DNA of 49,220 bases from JBBPYR01 sp038199755 (GTDB lineage Bacteria; Chloroflexota; Ktedonobacteria; Ktedonobacterales; Ktedonobacteraceae). The notes below the pieces were generated by a model. It was not told the origin of the DNA and did no database searches. It was given only the letters and a program-made list of their open reading frames with translations. Shown here in pieces: positions 40,794-49,220 of this stretch (the stretch's first letter is position 1; every line of letters begins with the position of its first letter). The stretch lies in the NCBI GenBank assembly GCA_038199755.1, contig JBBPYR010000333.1, forward strand, positions 1 to 49,220, in the 5' to 3' direction. The position numbers were made by a program, and so were the translations under genes.

Positions 40794-41687
40794 ATGTATA
40801 TTCGAGTAGGATGCGAATTCCGTTATGAGGCAACGTGGCCTACTCCAACGGTCATACAGGTGCAGCCCAGGCGCGACGCAAGCGATGTGGCACACCATAT
40901 TGTACAAGAGACATGGCAACTCTCTGGTGGTATGGAGTTGCACCCATACAATGATCTGTATGGAAATCTTTGCCAGCGTTTTACAATGCCCGCTGGCGAA
41001 CAAGTATTGAACTATGATGCTCTCGTAGAAGTATCGGGCTTGCACGATACAATAGTACCAGAAACGCCCCAGGTACCAGTTCAGGAGTTACCTGACGAAG
41101 CCTTGATGTACACACTGCCGAGTCGTTTTTGCCTTTCAGATGCGCTCTCGGATGTGGCGTGGCAACTGTTCGGCAATACTGCTCCAGGGTGGGAGCGTGT
41201 GCAGGCGATCAATGATTGGGTACATAACAACATTAGCTTTCAGTATGGCACCAGCACACCTATGACAACTTCGCTCGATGTCTATGAGCGTCGTATTGGC
41301 GTGTGCCGAGACTTCGCGCACCTAGCAGTCACGTTTTGTCGCGCACTGAACATTCCGGCCCGCTATGTCTTTGGCTATATTCCTGATATTGGTGTGCCAT
41401 TGCCAGATGCGCCGATGGATTTTTGTGCCTGGACTGAGGTGTATCTGGGCGATCGTTGGTGGCCGTTTGACCCGCGCAACAACGAACCGCGGATTGGGCG
41501 TGTGTTGATCGGGCGAGGGCGTGATGCATTAGATGTGGCAATGGTTACTACCTATGGTGCCCCACTTCTACAAAAGATGACGGTTTGGGCCGATGAAGCT
41601 CCCAGCGATCTAATAGGCGCGACATCAACAACGATGCAATCACAAGCATCACCACAAGGAACAAACGCGATCCCTGAGAGAGGATAA
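40794..41687 (+). CDS. Transglutaminase-like protein with catalytic His replaced by Cys
   Basis: The protein has 297 residues. An N-terminal beta domain (about 1-105) begins MYIRVGCEFRYEA. The papain-like core holds the nucleophile C171 (RIGVCRDFAHLA) and D226 (WWPFDPRNNEP). The catalytic histidine normally in D-F-H-A-W is Cys here: PMDFCAW, C211, codon TGT. Unless another residue takes over, it should be inactive or altered. A second transglutaminase-like gene with an intact triad follows after 6 bp. AAGGA precedes the ATG. Confidence 0.9.
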   Translation: MYIRVGCEFRYEATWPTPTVIQVQPRRDASDVAHHIVQETWQLSGGMELHPYNDLYGNLCQRFTMPAGEQVLNYDALVEVSGLHDTIVPETPQVPVQELPDEALMYTLPSRFCLSDALSDVAWQLFGNTAPGWERVQAINDWVHNNISFQYGTSTPMTTSLDVYERRIGVCRDFAHLAVTFCRALNIPARYVFGYIPDIGVPLPDAPMDFCAWTEVYLGDRWWPFDPRNNEPRIGRVLIGRGRDALDVAMVTTYGAPLLQKMTVWADEAPSDLIGATSTTMQSQASPQGTNAIPERG

Positions 41688-41693
41688 CCAAAC

Positions 41694-42626
41694 ATGAATC
41701 AAGGCCCGACAGACCTTGAAACGATGATCGCCGCCCTCAACCTGCTCGATCATCATGGCGTCGATTGGCAACGTGTACAGAGAACGGCATACCTCATTCA
41801 TCAACACCTGCGTTATGAATACCCCGGACCGATCTATGATTTGCAGCAGCGTCTGATGATTGTTCCGCCAGAGTATTACAACGATCAACGGCGTATCATC
41901 TATCGTCTAGATGTATCAGTGCCAGATTACGAAATCACATCCCAAGACGATGATTATGGTAATGCTGTGCTCACCGTGCATGTGCCACAAGTCGCGCAGT
42001 CCATTACCTTCGAGGTTTGGATTGTGATCGAGCGGCACGCGGGTGGGCCACATTATGTGCCCATTACATTGCTCACCGCTGCTCCTTTTCTACAAGCTTC
42101 CGCGCTCACACAGCCAAATGAGGCATTGCGTGCAGTCGCTCAAGAGCTTGCTAGCGATGGCGCAACGGGGCTTGTATTAGCAAAGCGTATCAACGATTGG
42201 ACGCATGAGGCTCTGGTTTATACACATGATGTAACTACTATTCGTACCACGGCTGCCGAGGCTTTAGCTCTTGGGCAGGGGGTGTGTCAGGATTATTCGC
42301 ACATTATGCTCACGCTCTGTCGTTTATGCGGTTTGCCCGCGCGCTACGTGTCGGGCCACCTGCTCGGCGAGGGTGGCACACACGCCTGGGTGGAGGTGTT
42401 CTTGCCATCTGACGAACGGCCAGAGGAAGCGGTCGCAGTCCCGTTTGACCCCACCAATGGCAATCTCGCTGGACTCAGCTATCTCACCATCGCTGTTGGT
42501 CGTGACTACTACGATGTCGCACCAACCTCTGGCACCTTTCGCGCCTCCTATCGCGGCCAACTTTCCGCCAGCAAACGCGTTGGTTTAACCGTGTTGGAGT
42601 ACGCAAACACCCCCGAGGAGTTGTAG
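41694..42626 (+). CDS. Transglutaminase-like protein with intact Cys-His-Asp triad
   Basis: The protein has 310 residues. The N-terminal beta domain (about 1-140) is followed by the core with C198 (GQGVCQDYSHIM), H230 (GGTHAWVEVF) and D252 (PFDPTNG). It is cytosolic by prediction, with no signal sequence. AGAGGA lies before the ATG, which is 6 bp past the stop of the preceding paralogue. Most likely it is a protease or peptide-bond-forming enzyme of the bacterial transglutaminase-like superfamily. The pairing with an H-to-C paralogue suggests a heteromeric pair. A 33-bp-arm hairpin begins at the base after its stop. Confidence 0.9.
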   Translation: MNQGPTDLETMIAALNLLDHHGVDWQRVQRTAYLIHQHLRYEYPGPIYDLQQRLMIVPPEYYNDQRRIIYRLDVSVPDYEITSQDDDYGNAVLTVHVPQVAQSITFEVWIVIERHAGGPHYVPITLLTAAPFLQASALTQPNEALRAVAQELASDGATGLVLAKRINDWTHEALVYTHDVTTIRTTAAEALALGQGVCQDYSHIMLTLCRLCGLPARYVSGHLLGEGGTHAWVEVFLPSDERPEEAVAVPFDPTNGNLAGLSYLTIAVGRDYYDVAPTSGTFRASYRGQLSASKRVGLTVLEYANTPEEL

Positions 42627-42694
42627 CCAGAGGAGATATAAAATAGAATGACTCGCAGGTGCCTGCGAGCCATTCTATTTTATATCTCCTCTGG
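42627..42694. terminator. Long bidirectional hairpin between convergent genes
   Basis: Arms 42627-42659 and 42662-42694 (33 bases each) pair with a single A-C mismatch around a 2-base centre, so the tip of the stem must open. It starts one base after the transglutaminase stop and ends 1 base before the Uma2 stop. It resembles the 35-bp hairpin at 20926-21003 in layout but not in sequence. Confidence 0.75.
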
Positions 42695-42695
42695 T

Positions 42696-43322
42696 TCACT
42701 CGGCGAAAAACTGCTCAACCTGCACAAATTCGATAGTTGGCACTATTTTTGATGGTACGCCAGCTTTTCCTGTAAAGACACCCAGTGTTTGATATTTTCC
42801 CTCTTCTAACAAAAGCATTTCAATGGTTTGCGCGATGGGGTCGGCAATCCAATATTCGTGAACGCCAGCATGCTCATAAGCAAGGTACTTCTTGTTACGA
42901 TCATGAGTGGCAGTGCTTGGAGAAGCTATCTCTACCACTAGATCGGGCGGGCCGATGATGCCGTCTTTCGTAATGACATCAAGATGAGCGTTTAATACCA
43001 CAACCACATCTGGCTGCACTACAATATTAGGAGCAAGTTCAACGTCATATGGAGCGACCCGTACTTTCCCTAAACCTTTATGCTGTACATGCTGCATGAG
43101 GTAAAAGCAAAATTGGCTAGCAGCATTTTGATGATTGTCACTAGGCGCAGGTGCCATATACAGAACTCCATCAATTATTTCGTAGCGTCGTCCATCTTCT
43201 GGTAGAACGGCATAATGGCGTACTGTCCAGTCGCCTTGTTTTGGCCCTGGAACATGGTCAACTGGTCTGACAACATTGAGTCTATTTGAGATCATCGCCA
43301 TAATTCGCCAACTTTCTGCCAC
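42696..43322 (-). CDS. Uma2 family endonuclease-like protein (DUF820)
   Basis: The protein has 208 residues. Motifs RRYEIIDGVLYMAPAPS, NIVVQPDVVVV and GPPDLVVEIASPSTATHD with RNKKYLAYEHAGVHEYWIADP are the Uma2/DUF820 pattern, a PD-(D/E)XK nuclease fold (D and E in QPD and VVEI). The function is unknown in most species. The start is uncertain: GTG at 43322, or ATG at 43301 or 43295, none with a strong ribosome binding site. It is divergent from mutS. Confidence 0.9.
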   Translation of the reverse strand: MAESWRIMAMISNRLNVVRPVDHVPGPKQGDWTVRHYAVLPEDGRRYEIIDGVLYMAPAPSDNHQNAASQFCFYLMQHVQHKGLGKVRVAPYDVELAPNIVVQPDVVVVLNAHLDVITKDGIIGPPDLVVEIASPSTATHDRNKKYLAYEHAGVHEYWIADPIAQTIEMLLLEEGKYQTLGVFTGKAGVPSKIVPTIEFVQVEQFFAE

Positions 43323-43387
43323 TTGATGGATATAGCTTTTGCTCTTATATCATAGCATATCGAAGGCTGTAAAACTACTCATTGCTT

Positions 43388-43407
43388 CTACTTCGGAAAT
43401 GAAGTAG
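43388..43407. promoter_or_regulatory. Inverted repeat upstream of the mutS promoter
   Basis: CTACTTC (43388-43394), six bases and GAAGTAG (43401-43407) form a perfect 7-bp-arm repeat 20 bases before the -35 box. It could be an operator. Confidence 0.4.
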
Positions 43408-43426
43408 TCTGCTTTGGTACCGTATT

Positions 43427-43455
43427 TTGACAAGCGCAGAGGAATAGAGTAATGT
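43427..43455 (+). promoter_or_regulatory. Candidate mutS promoter
   Basis: TTGACA (43427-43432) is a perfect -35. The -10 TAATGT at a 17-base spacing (43450-43455) is weak. The mutS ATG follows about 56 bases later. Confidence 0.45.
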
Positions 43456-43510
43456 ACAGATGTTCGATACAAAACAGGTAAAAGTATATCCTAATTAAAG
43501 GATAATGCCC

Positions 43511-46216
43511 ATGACAACACCCGCCCGACGACAATATTTAGAGATCAAAAGTAAATATCCTGATGCCATTCTGCTCTATCAAGTTGGCGATTTTTATGAG
43601 ACCTTTGATGATGATGCCTATATAACCGCCCGTGAACTGCAAATCGTGCTCACCAATCGTGGCTATGGCGATGATGGCACCCGCGTACCACTGGCGGGCA
43701 TTCCCTTGCATGCCCTGGATAACTACGTTGGCAAGCTTGTGCTGCGCGGCTATAAAGTTGCCGTGTGCGACCAGGTTGGAGAAGTAGGCAAGGGGCTGGT
43801 CGAGCGTGCGGTAACACGCATCTTGACGGCAGGCACGCTCTCCGAACCGAACCTATTACCCGTGAGCCAGAATAATTATCTGGTCGCCATTGACACGGCA
43901 AGAGCACAGACAGCGTTGGCCGCCGTCGATGTGAGCACAGGCGAGTTTACCGTGACATGGTTCGCGCCCGACGAATTGCCCGTTGCCCTGGAAGCCGAGC
44001 TACAGCGGCTGGCTCCTGCGGAATGCCTGCTGATCGAGGGCGCGCATAAAGACGCCTATCAATTCCCGCACAAGACCGTGACCATCACCCATTGCCCACC
44101 CTATTTCTTCCAGCAGGACGCGGCACAGAACCGCCTATGTCGGCTTTTCGGCGTGCAATCGCTCGACGCCTATGAATGCGCCCATATACCCACGGCAGTT
44201 GCGGCTGCTGGTGCGATTGTAGCCTACCTAGAAAAGATGAACGGCGCATTATTATCCCTCCTAACTGGCATCCGCTCCTACCGCACCACCAACTACATGG
44301 TGTTGGATGCCCACACACAACGTAATCTTGACCTATTGCAAGGCGCAAGAAGCGGCTCTGTCCAGGGCAGTTTGCTACACGTGTTGGACAGAACCATCAC
44401 CCCTATGGGGGCGCGTCAACTACGCAGAACCATCACGCAACCGCTGCTCGACCTCAATGAGCTACAGGGACGCTTGAGTAGCGTCGAAGAACTGTACGAA
44501 AGTCCCGCGCTCCGTAGCCGTTTCACCATGTGCCTGCAAGGGCTGGGAGACCTGGAGCGTATCGCTGGTCGCGTGCGTCAGGGAACGGCAGTACGCAACG
44601 AGGTGTTGGGGCTGCGCAACTATTTACAAGTTGTGCCACAATTGCGCACCCTCTTACTTGGTTGTGAGGCCACCTTGCTACGCGAACTGGCTGACGAACT
44701 GGACCCCTGCTCGGAGGTCATCGCTTTGATTGGGCGGGCGCTCGTTCGCCCCGGCGAGGATACCAGCGAAGATGATGGACGCATGATTCGCCCAGGCTAT
44801 CACACAGAACTGGATGACCTGTTTACCTCCATTCGTGACTCACGGCGTTGGATGATAACGCTAGAGATGCGTGAACGCGAGCGTACAGGTATCAAGTCGC
44901 TGCGTGTCAGCTTTAACAAGGTCTTTGGCTACTACATCGAGATCAGTAACGCCAATCTCAAACTGGTGCCATCCGACTATATGCGTAAGCAAACATTGGT
45001 GAACGCGGAACGCTTCATTACGCCAGAACTCAAAGAGCACGAGGCGCGTATCATGAGCGCGACCGAGCGTATTGAGGAGATGGAACGCAGCATCTATAGT
45101 GAACTGCTCCGTCAACTCAGCGTTTTTTACCCACAATTGGTAGCGACCGCGCAGGCAATGGCGCGCGTCGATGTGCTCCTCAGCCTGGCAGAGGTAGCGG
45201 TCAGGCAGGGCTATGTGCGCCCACAGGTCGAGCAAGGCTATCGCCTGGAGATTCACGGTGGCAGGCACCCCGTTGTCGAGTTCGCGCTGGATGGCGATGT
45301 ATTCATCCCGAACGATACACGGCTAGAGTCGGAGCAGGCAACACGCATTGTGCTGCTAACTGGCCCCAACATGGCGGGTAAGTCAACCTATCTACGACAA
45401 GTAGCCCTGATAACCTTACTAGCGCAGATCGGCAGCTTCGTACCTGCTCGTAAAGCCCAGCTTGGTCTGGTTGATCGTATCTTCACCCGCGTGGGTGCCG
45501 AAGACGATATCGCGTCGGGTAAGAGCACCTTCATGGTGGAGATGGAAGAAACAGCAACCATTTTGCACCATGCCACGCGCCATAGCTTGATCATTCTCGA
45601 TGAAATCGGGCGCGGCACCAGCACCTATGATGGTTTGGCGATAGCGCGTGCCGTGGTTGAACACCTACACAACGAAACACAGGCGCGCACACTCTTTGCT
45701 ACCCATTATCATGAACTGGCGGTGATGGCCGAAGAACTTCCTCACCTAAGCGTGTACACCATGGCCATTAGCGACGACGAGCAAGGCAACATCGTGTTCT
45801 TGCATCGTGTGACGCCGGGAACCATCGGGCGGAGCTATGGCGTACACGTAGCGAAACTGGCGGGCATGCCAGCGAGTATTGTGCGTCGTGCCGAAGATGT
45901 GCTCAAGCACCTGGAACGCAGCCATGATGAACATGGTACGCATGATATTTTCGCCCAGCTGGGTCGCGAGTTAACCGTGGGTCAGCACGCTCAGTATACG
46001 GTGTCTTCCCATAATGGTGATGGCGTGCTGGTCGCGGAACAACACGGACGCTATGAGTGGCAGAGCGACGAGGCGCGGCTCGTGGCGCAATCGCTTGAAC
46101 AGGCCAACAGTGCGGAACCGGACTTGAACGCCATTGATGTCTGTGCGATCACCCCGCTTGATGCCCTCAACCTGTTATTTCTGATGCAAAAGAAAAGAAA
46201 TAAAGCTAGAAGGTGA
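43511..46216 (+). CDS. mutS: DNA mismatch repair protein MutS
   Basis: The protein has 901 residues from the ATG at 43511, 9 bases past AAGG. The ATG at 43505 is too close to this site. The mismatch-binding domain has GDFYETF near residue 26. Core and clamp domains follow. The ATPase has Walker A TGPNMAGKST at 617-626, then SGKSTFMVEM, Walker B DEIGRGTSTYDG and LFATHYHEL. It recognises base mismatches and recruits MutL. The next gene is mutL, 14 bp downstream, so both repair partners share one transcript. Confidence 0.97.
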   Translation: MTTPARRQYLEIKSKYPDAILLYQVGDFYETFDDDAYITARELQIVLTNRGYGDDGTRVPLAGIPLHALDNYVGKLVLRGYKVAVCDQVGEVGKGLVERAVTRILTAGTLSEPNLLPVSQNNYLVAIDTARAQTALAAVDVSTGEFTVTWFAPDELPVALEAELQRLAPAECLLIEGAHKDAYQFPHKTVTITHCPPYFFQQDAAQNRLCRLFGVQSLDAYECAHIPTAVAAAGAIVAYLEKMNGALLSLLTGIRSYRTTNYMVLDAHTQRNLDLLQGARSGSVQGSLLHVLDRTITPMGARQLRRTITQPLLDLNELQGRLSSVEELYESPALRSRFTMCLQGLGDLERIAGRVRQGTAVRNEVLGLRNYLQVVPQLRTLLLGCEATLLRELADELDPCSEVIALIGRALVRPGEDTSEDDGRMIRPGYHTELDDLFTSIRDSRRWMITLEMRERERTGIKSLRVSFNKVFGYYIEISNANLKLVPSDYMRKQTLVNAERFITPELKEHEARIMSATERIEEMERSIYSELLRQLSVFYPQLVATAQAMARVDVLLSLAEVAVRQGYVRPQVEQGYRLEIHGGRHPVVEFALDGDVFIPNDTRLESEQATRIVLLTGPNMAGKSTYLRQVALITLLAQIGSFVPARKAQLGLVDRIFTRVGAEDDIASGKSTFMVEMEETATILHHATRHSLIILDEIGRGTSTYDGLAIARAVVEHLHNETQARTLFATHYHELAVMAEELPHLSVYTMAISDDEQGNIVFLHRVTPGTIGRSYGVHVAKLAGMPASIVRRAEDVLKHLERSHDEHGTHDIFAQLGRELTVGQHAQYTVSSHNGDGVLVAEQHGRYEWQSDEARLVAQSLEQANSAEPDLNAIDVCAITPLDALNLLFLMQKKRNKARR

Positions 46217-46230
46217 GTCAACGGAGCGAC

Positions 46231-48057
46231 ATGAACGATACAAACCAATCACTACAACAACCCGATATGCACGGCACACACGACGCACAGGCTACCTTCA
46301 TGACTGCACTGCAACGCAGATCACTCCTTGCGCTTCCCGCCGATGTCGCCGAACGCATCGCCGCTGGGGAAGTTATCGAGCGTCCTGTTTCCGTAGTCAA
46401 AGAGTTGCTTGAGAACGCAGTGGATGCCGGAGCACACGAAATCCGCATTGAGGTGCGTGGTGGTGGTCTGCGTTTGCTGCGAGTCAGCGATGATGGCTAT
46501 GGCATCCCTGAAGACGAGTTAGAGCATGCCTACCTGCGTCATACCACCAGCAAAATTCGTAGCGTCGAGGATTTGAGCCATCTGCACACGCTCGGCTTCC
46601 GGGGCGAGGCTCTTGCCAGCATTGCCGCCGTCTCCGAACTGACCCTCTTGAGCCGCGCCATCGAGACCGAGCAACAAGGCGAAGAGCAGGGAGCGTTATC
46701 TCTCACCATTCGTGGTGGCGAAGTGGTGCAACGGCAGCGGCGCGCTCGCCTACACGGAACAACGGTCACTGTACGCGATCTGTTTTATAATGTGCCAGCA
46801 CGTCTCAAATTTATGCGTGGGGCGCGCACCGAAAATAGCCATATCGTGCAATTGCTACGCCGTTACGCTGTTGGCTATCCTGCCGTGCGTTTTACGCTAC
46901 TTGTCGATGAGCACACCGCCTTGCAGACCAGCGGAAGTGGCGACCTTGTGACGGCAATGGCTGAATTGTACCACCTACCACTCAACGAAATGCTCTATCC
47001 CATCCATGTAGCTGAGTTAGAACGGTATACGTTGCACGGCTATGTAGGTAATCGTGTGTTGGCCCAGAATAACCGCCAATATTGCGTGCTCTTTGTGAAT
47101 GGCCGCTGGGTGCAGGTGCATTCACTACAGGACGCATTAGAGGCAGGCTATCGGAATTTGCTGCCTAAAGGCAAACATCCCGTGCTGGTGCTGTATGTAG
47201 AGGTGCCCCCTGAAGAACTGGACGTGAATGTACACCCGGCGAAGACAGAGGTCCGTTTTGTGCATGAGGCAGAGATTACCGCCGCCTTGACACACGCCAT
47301 GCGCTCGGTCTTGGAGCGCAGCCCGGTCTTGCCCGATGTGGTGCAATTCCCCGGTCCCGTGCTGGCGAATCAGCGCAGGCTGCCAGGTCCACGCAGGCGC
47401 GGTCTGCATCTAGCAGAAAGCACCGAGGGCTACAATGCACAAACGGCACCCGTCACCAGTGCAGAGCTCATCGCGCAACTTCGCCCACTCGCGCAATTGC
47501 AACAAGCCGTTGTGCTTGCCGAGGCACCCGATGGCAGCCTGTACCTCATCGATCAGCACCGTGCTCACGAGCGCGCAATCTACGAATACTTGCGCCGCAC
47601 CTATACAAGCGTACAGCCAGAGCCGGATGCCGTCCCCTCCCACCTGCTCTTAGAGCCGATCATGGTTGAGATGAAGCGACACCAGGCCGACCTGCTAGAG
47701 CAACGCCTACCAATGTTGCGTGGCCTGGGCATCGAATGTGAACGCTTCGGCGGCAGAAGCTTCCTCATCCGTTCTGTGCCCGGTGGAGAGCACGGTGAAG
47801 GGCAAGACCAACTGGTGACTCACCTACAAGAGATAGCAGAGGTTGCCGCCGAAGATAGCCCCGATTGGGAGGATCACCTCTTTATCAGCCTCGCCTGCCG
47901 CTCTGCCATGCGCCGTGGCCGCGAACTGAGCCTCGGCGAACAGACGAGCCTGCTTAAAGCGTTAGGGGCTGTGGCGGCCTCGGCTGTTTGCCCTCACGGC
48001 AGCCCCATCGTGTTGCAATACAGCCGCGCTTTCCTGATAGAGAAGTTCGGGTGGTAA
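46231..48057 (+). CDS. mutL: DNA mismatch repair protein MutL
   Basis: The protein has 608 residues from the ATG at 46231. A GTG at 46213 overlapping the mutS stop lacks any ribosome binding site. GHKL ATPase motifs are E61 (LLENAVDAGA), DDGYGI at 87-92, HTTSKI and GFRGEAL (122-128). The C-terminal endonuclease region has DQHRAHERAIYE, where the usual DQHA has Arg for Ala. It also has ACR (SLACRSAMRRG) and CPHGSP where CPHGRP is usual. Most metal-binding residues are kept, so nicking activity is likely. About 30 extra residues precede the ATPase core. Confidence 0.96.
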   Translation: MNDTNQSLQQPDMHGTHDAQATFMTALQRRSLLALPADVAERIAAGEVIERPVSVVKELLENAVDAGAHEIRIEVRGGGLRLLRVSDDGYGIPEDELEHAYLRHTTSKIRSVEDLSHLHTLGFRGEALASIAAVSELTLLSRAIETEQQGEEQGALSLTIRGGEVVQRQRRARLHGTTVTVRDLFYNVPARLKFMRGARTENSHIVQLLRRYAVGYPAVRFTLLVDEHTALQTSGSGDLVTAMAELYHLPLNEMLYPIHVAELERYTLHGYVGNRVLAQNNRQYCVLFVNGRWVQVHSLQDALEAGYRNLLPKGKHPVLVLYVEVPPEELDVNVHPAKTEVRFVHEAEITAALTHAMRSVLERSPVLPDVVQFPGPVLANQRRLPGPRRRGLHLAESTEGYNAQTAPVTSAELIAQLRPLAQLQQAVVLAEAPDGSLYLIDQHRAHERAIYEYLRRTYTSVQPEPDAVPSHLLLEPIMVEMKRHQADLLEQRLPMLRGLGIECERFGGRSFLIRSVPGGEHGEGQDQLVTHLQEIAEVAAEDSPDWEDHLFISLACRSAMRRGRELSLGEQTSLLKALGAVAASAVCPHGSPIVLQYSRAFLIEKFGW

Positions 48058-48281
48058 GTTGTTTTGTGCGTCCATAGGTCCTTTACATGCGGGACAGCAC
48101 TTACCTCTTCCCATAGGTCTTCGTCTCTCTTGGTTCTCTGTGTGAGTTATCTACCTATCCTAGAACCACATCGATCTCGTTTCGCTATTTGCATGTTACC
48201 AGCAACTCAGCTGTATAGCTATCAACCAAGTGTTGCTATTCCGCACCAAAAACCTCCCCTGAAAGGAGTCGCGGTCGACCC

Positions 48282-49220
48282 CTACCCGCCTAGTTGCCTT
48301 GCCCGCCGCTCTGCCTCTTCCGCCTCTCTCAGACGGCCCCGGAAGCGATAGATGCGTGCATGGGCGTGCCAACACGCTGGATCGTTGGGGTTGAGGGCTA
48401 GCGCACTATTATAAGCTATCAGCGCCTCTTCGACATGCCTAAGACATTCGAGTACTACTCCCTTGTTGAACCAGACATTGGCGTCGTTGGGGTTGAGATT
48501 CAGCGCATGATCGTAGGGTACCAGCGCCTCCTCAAGTCGTTTGAGGCGTATAAGCGCATTGCCCTTTTGGTACCAGACGTCAGCATTATTGGGGTCTAGA
48601 GTCAAGGCCCGGGTGTAGGCGTCCAATGCCTCCTGATGGAGACCTAAGTCGTCCAGCGTCAAGCCCTTGATATTCCAAAAGCCAGCATCATCGGGATTGC
48701 AAGCCAAGGCTTGGTTACAGGCGTCTAGGGCCTCCTGATGGAGATTCAGGGCACTAAGTACATTGCTCTTGTTGATCCAGGCGAGAGCATTGTTGGAATC
48801 TAGGGTCAGAGCATGATTATAGGCCACGATCGCCTCCTGGTAGTACCCCAAGTTCTTTAGTGCGATGCCTCTGTTGTTCCACGCGAGGGTGTCGTTGGGG
48901 TCCAGGACCAAGGCATGGCCGCAAGTAGTTAATGCCTCCTCGTAATGTCCTAGGTCGTTGAGCACGACACTCTTGTTCGCCCAAGCAAGGGCACAGGCAG
49001 GATCAAGGACCAAGGCATGGTCGTAAGCGGCCAGTGCCTCAGCATACCGCTTCAACGCGGTGAGCGTATTGCCCTTGTAGGTGTAGACAAGCGCATCGGC
49101 GGGATTGATTTGAAGGATTCTGTTCCAGACAGCCAGTGCTTCCTCGTGCCGCTGCAATCTGACGAGCACTAGGCCCTTGCCGAAATAGGCTCCCACATCA
49201 GCCGTGTCGAGCCGAAGAGC
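48282..49220 (-). CDS. Tetratricopeptide repeat protein (5' end beyond the window)
   Basis: The frame stays open to the window edge (first visible codons ALRLDTAD), so the true start lies beyond 49220. The visible 312 residues are nine or so TPR units of 34 residues with A-L-x-L-D-P-N-N-A-x-A-W-x-N-K-G and L-x-x-x-E-A-L-x-A-Y. The DNA has a matching 102-bp period with near-repeats such as TTGGGGTTGAG. TPR arrays act as protein-binding scaffolds. The partner is unknown. It ends with R-A-R-I-Y-R-F-R-G-R-L-R-E-A-E-E-A-E-R-R. It is convergent with mutL, with 224 bases of apparently empty DNA between them. Confidence 0.88.
   Translation of the reverse strand, partial: ALRLDTADVGAYFGKGLVLVRLQRHEEALAVWNRILQINPADALVYTYKGNTLTALKRYAEALAAYDHALVLDPACALAWANKSVVLNDLGHYEEALTTCGHALVLDPNDTLAWNNRGIALKNLGYYQEAIVAYNHALTLDSNNALAWINKSNVLSALNLHQEALDACNQALACNPDDAGFWNIKGLTLDDLGLHQEALDAYTRALTLDPNNADVWYQKGNALIRLKRLEEALVPYDHALNLNPNDANVWFNKGVVLECLRHVEEALIAYNSALALNPNDPACWHAHARIYRFRGRLREAEEAERRARQLGG

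Noticed and set aside
48058..48281. Gene or terminator between mutL and the TPR gene
   Set aside because: Only a short CTCC/GGAG pairing and a GGTCGACC palindrome are present. There is no convincing open frame or T-run hairpin.

Overview
The window reads as ordinary chromosomal DNA from a Gram-positive-type or monoderm-like bacterium with a large accessory gene content. My best guess is a member of the Chloroflexota, class Ktedonobacteria. This is inference from gene style, not proof. The style includes a receiver/DUF4388/roadblock fusion, tandem transglutaminase-like proteins, paired Uma2 and VapBC genes, a kinase-like protein with an extracytoplasmic tail, a DoxX-Rieske fusion, a long MetH, and a MutL that keeps the endonuclease motifs. 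Base composition is roughly balanced. The large restriction-modification gene looks more AT-rich than its neighbours. No rRNA, tRNA, CRISPR array or insertion sequence was recognised.

Layout. 1-6387 (minus): a membrane-stress or secretion-type block of a 910-residue membrane-anchored surface protein, an ABC-2 ATPase and permease, a Gln/Gly-rich three-helix membrane protein, and the first codons of a further gene. 6667-12040 (plus): a solitary type IIG restriction-modification enzyme followed by a membrane-anchored pseudokinase. 12013-17589 (minus): a complete ECF vitamin-type transporter (S, A1, A2, T), an M20 peptidase and a sugar epimerase, behind a near-consensus promoter. 17845-18546 (minus): rpiA. 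18916-20927 (plus): a receiver/DUF4388/roadblock regulator and a 40-residue membrane peptide. 21005-25488 (minus): an XRE regulator, a small membrane protein, NfeD, flotillin and PspA, which together form a membrane-integrity cluster. 25561-31005 (minus): DoxX-Rieske fusion, penicillin acylase-family hydrolase, cysS. 31451-31630 (plus): a 59-residue proline-rich ORF. 31693-36861 (minus): metH, a PfpI-type protein, an antitoxin fragment and a VapBC pair. 37139-42626 (mostly plus): a PNPOx-fold protein, a GCS2-type ligase, a class V aminotransferase (minus), a small membrane protein and two tandem transglutaminase-like proteins. 42696-43322 (minus): Uma2. 43511-48057 (plus): mutS-mutL. 48282-49220 (minus): a TPR protein running off the window.

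Most notable signals. (1) In the ECF transporter all three visible ABC motif deviations (EcfA2 H-loop His to Ser, EcfA1 D-loop, EcfA1 signature) fall in the same composite ATP site. (2) The kinase-like protein next to the type IIG enzyme lacks both catalytic aspartates. (3) The first of two tandem transglutaminase-like proteins has Cys where the catalytic His should be, while the second has an intact triad. (4) DoxX and Rieske domains are fused through an internal twin-arginine-like segment. (5) A 64-residue protein coupled to a PfpI gene resembles the C-terminal part of the neighbouring RHH antitoxin. (6) Two convergent gene pairs are separated by almost nothing but very long hairpins with 35-bp and 33-bp arms. 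(7) Two short genes, of 40 and 59 codons, were found by reading the gaps.
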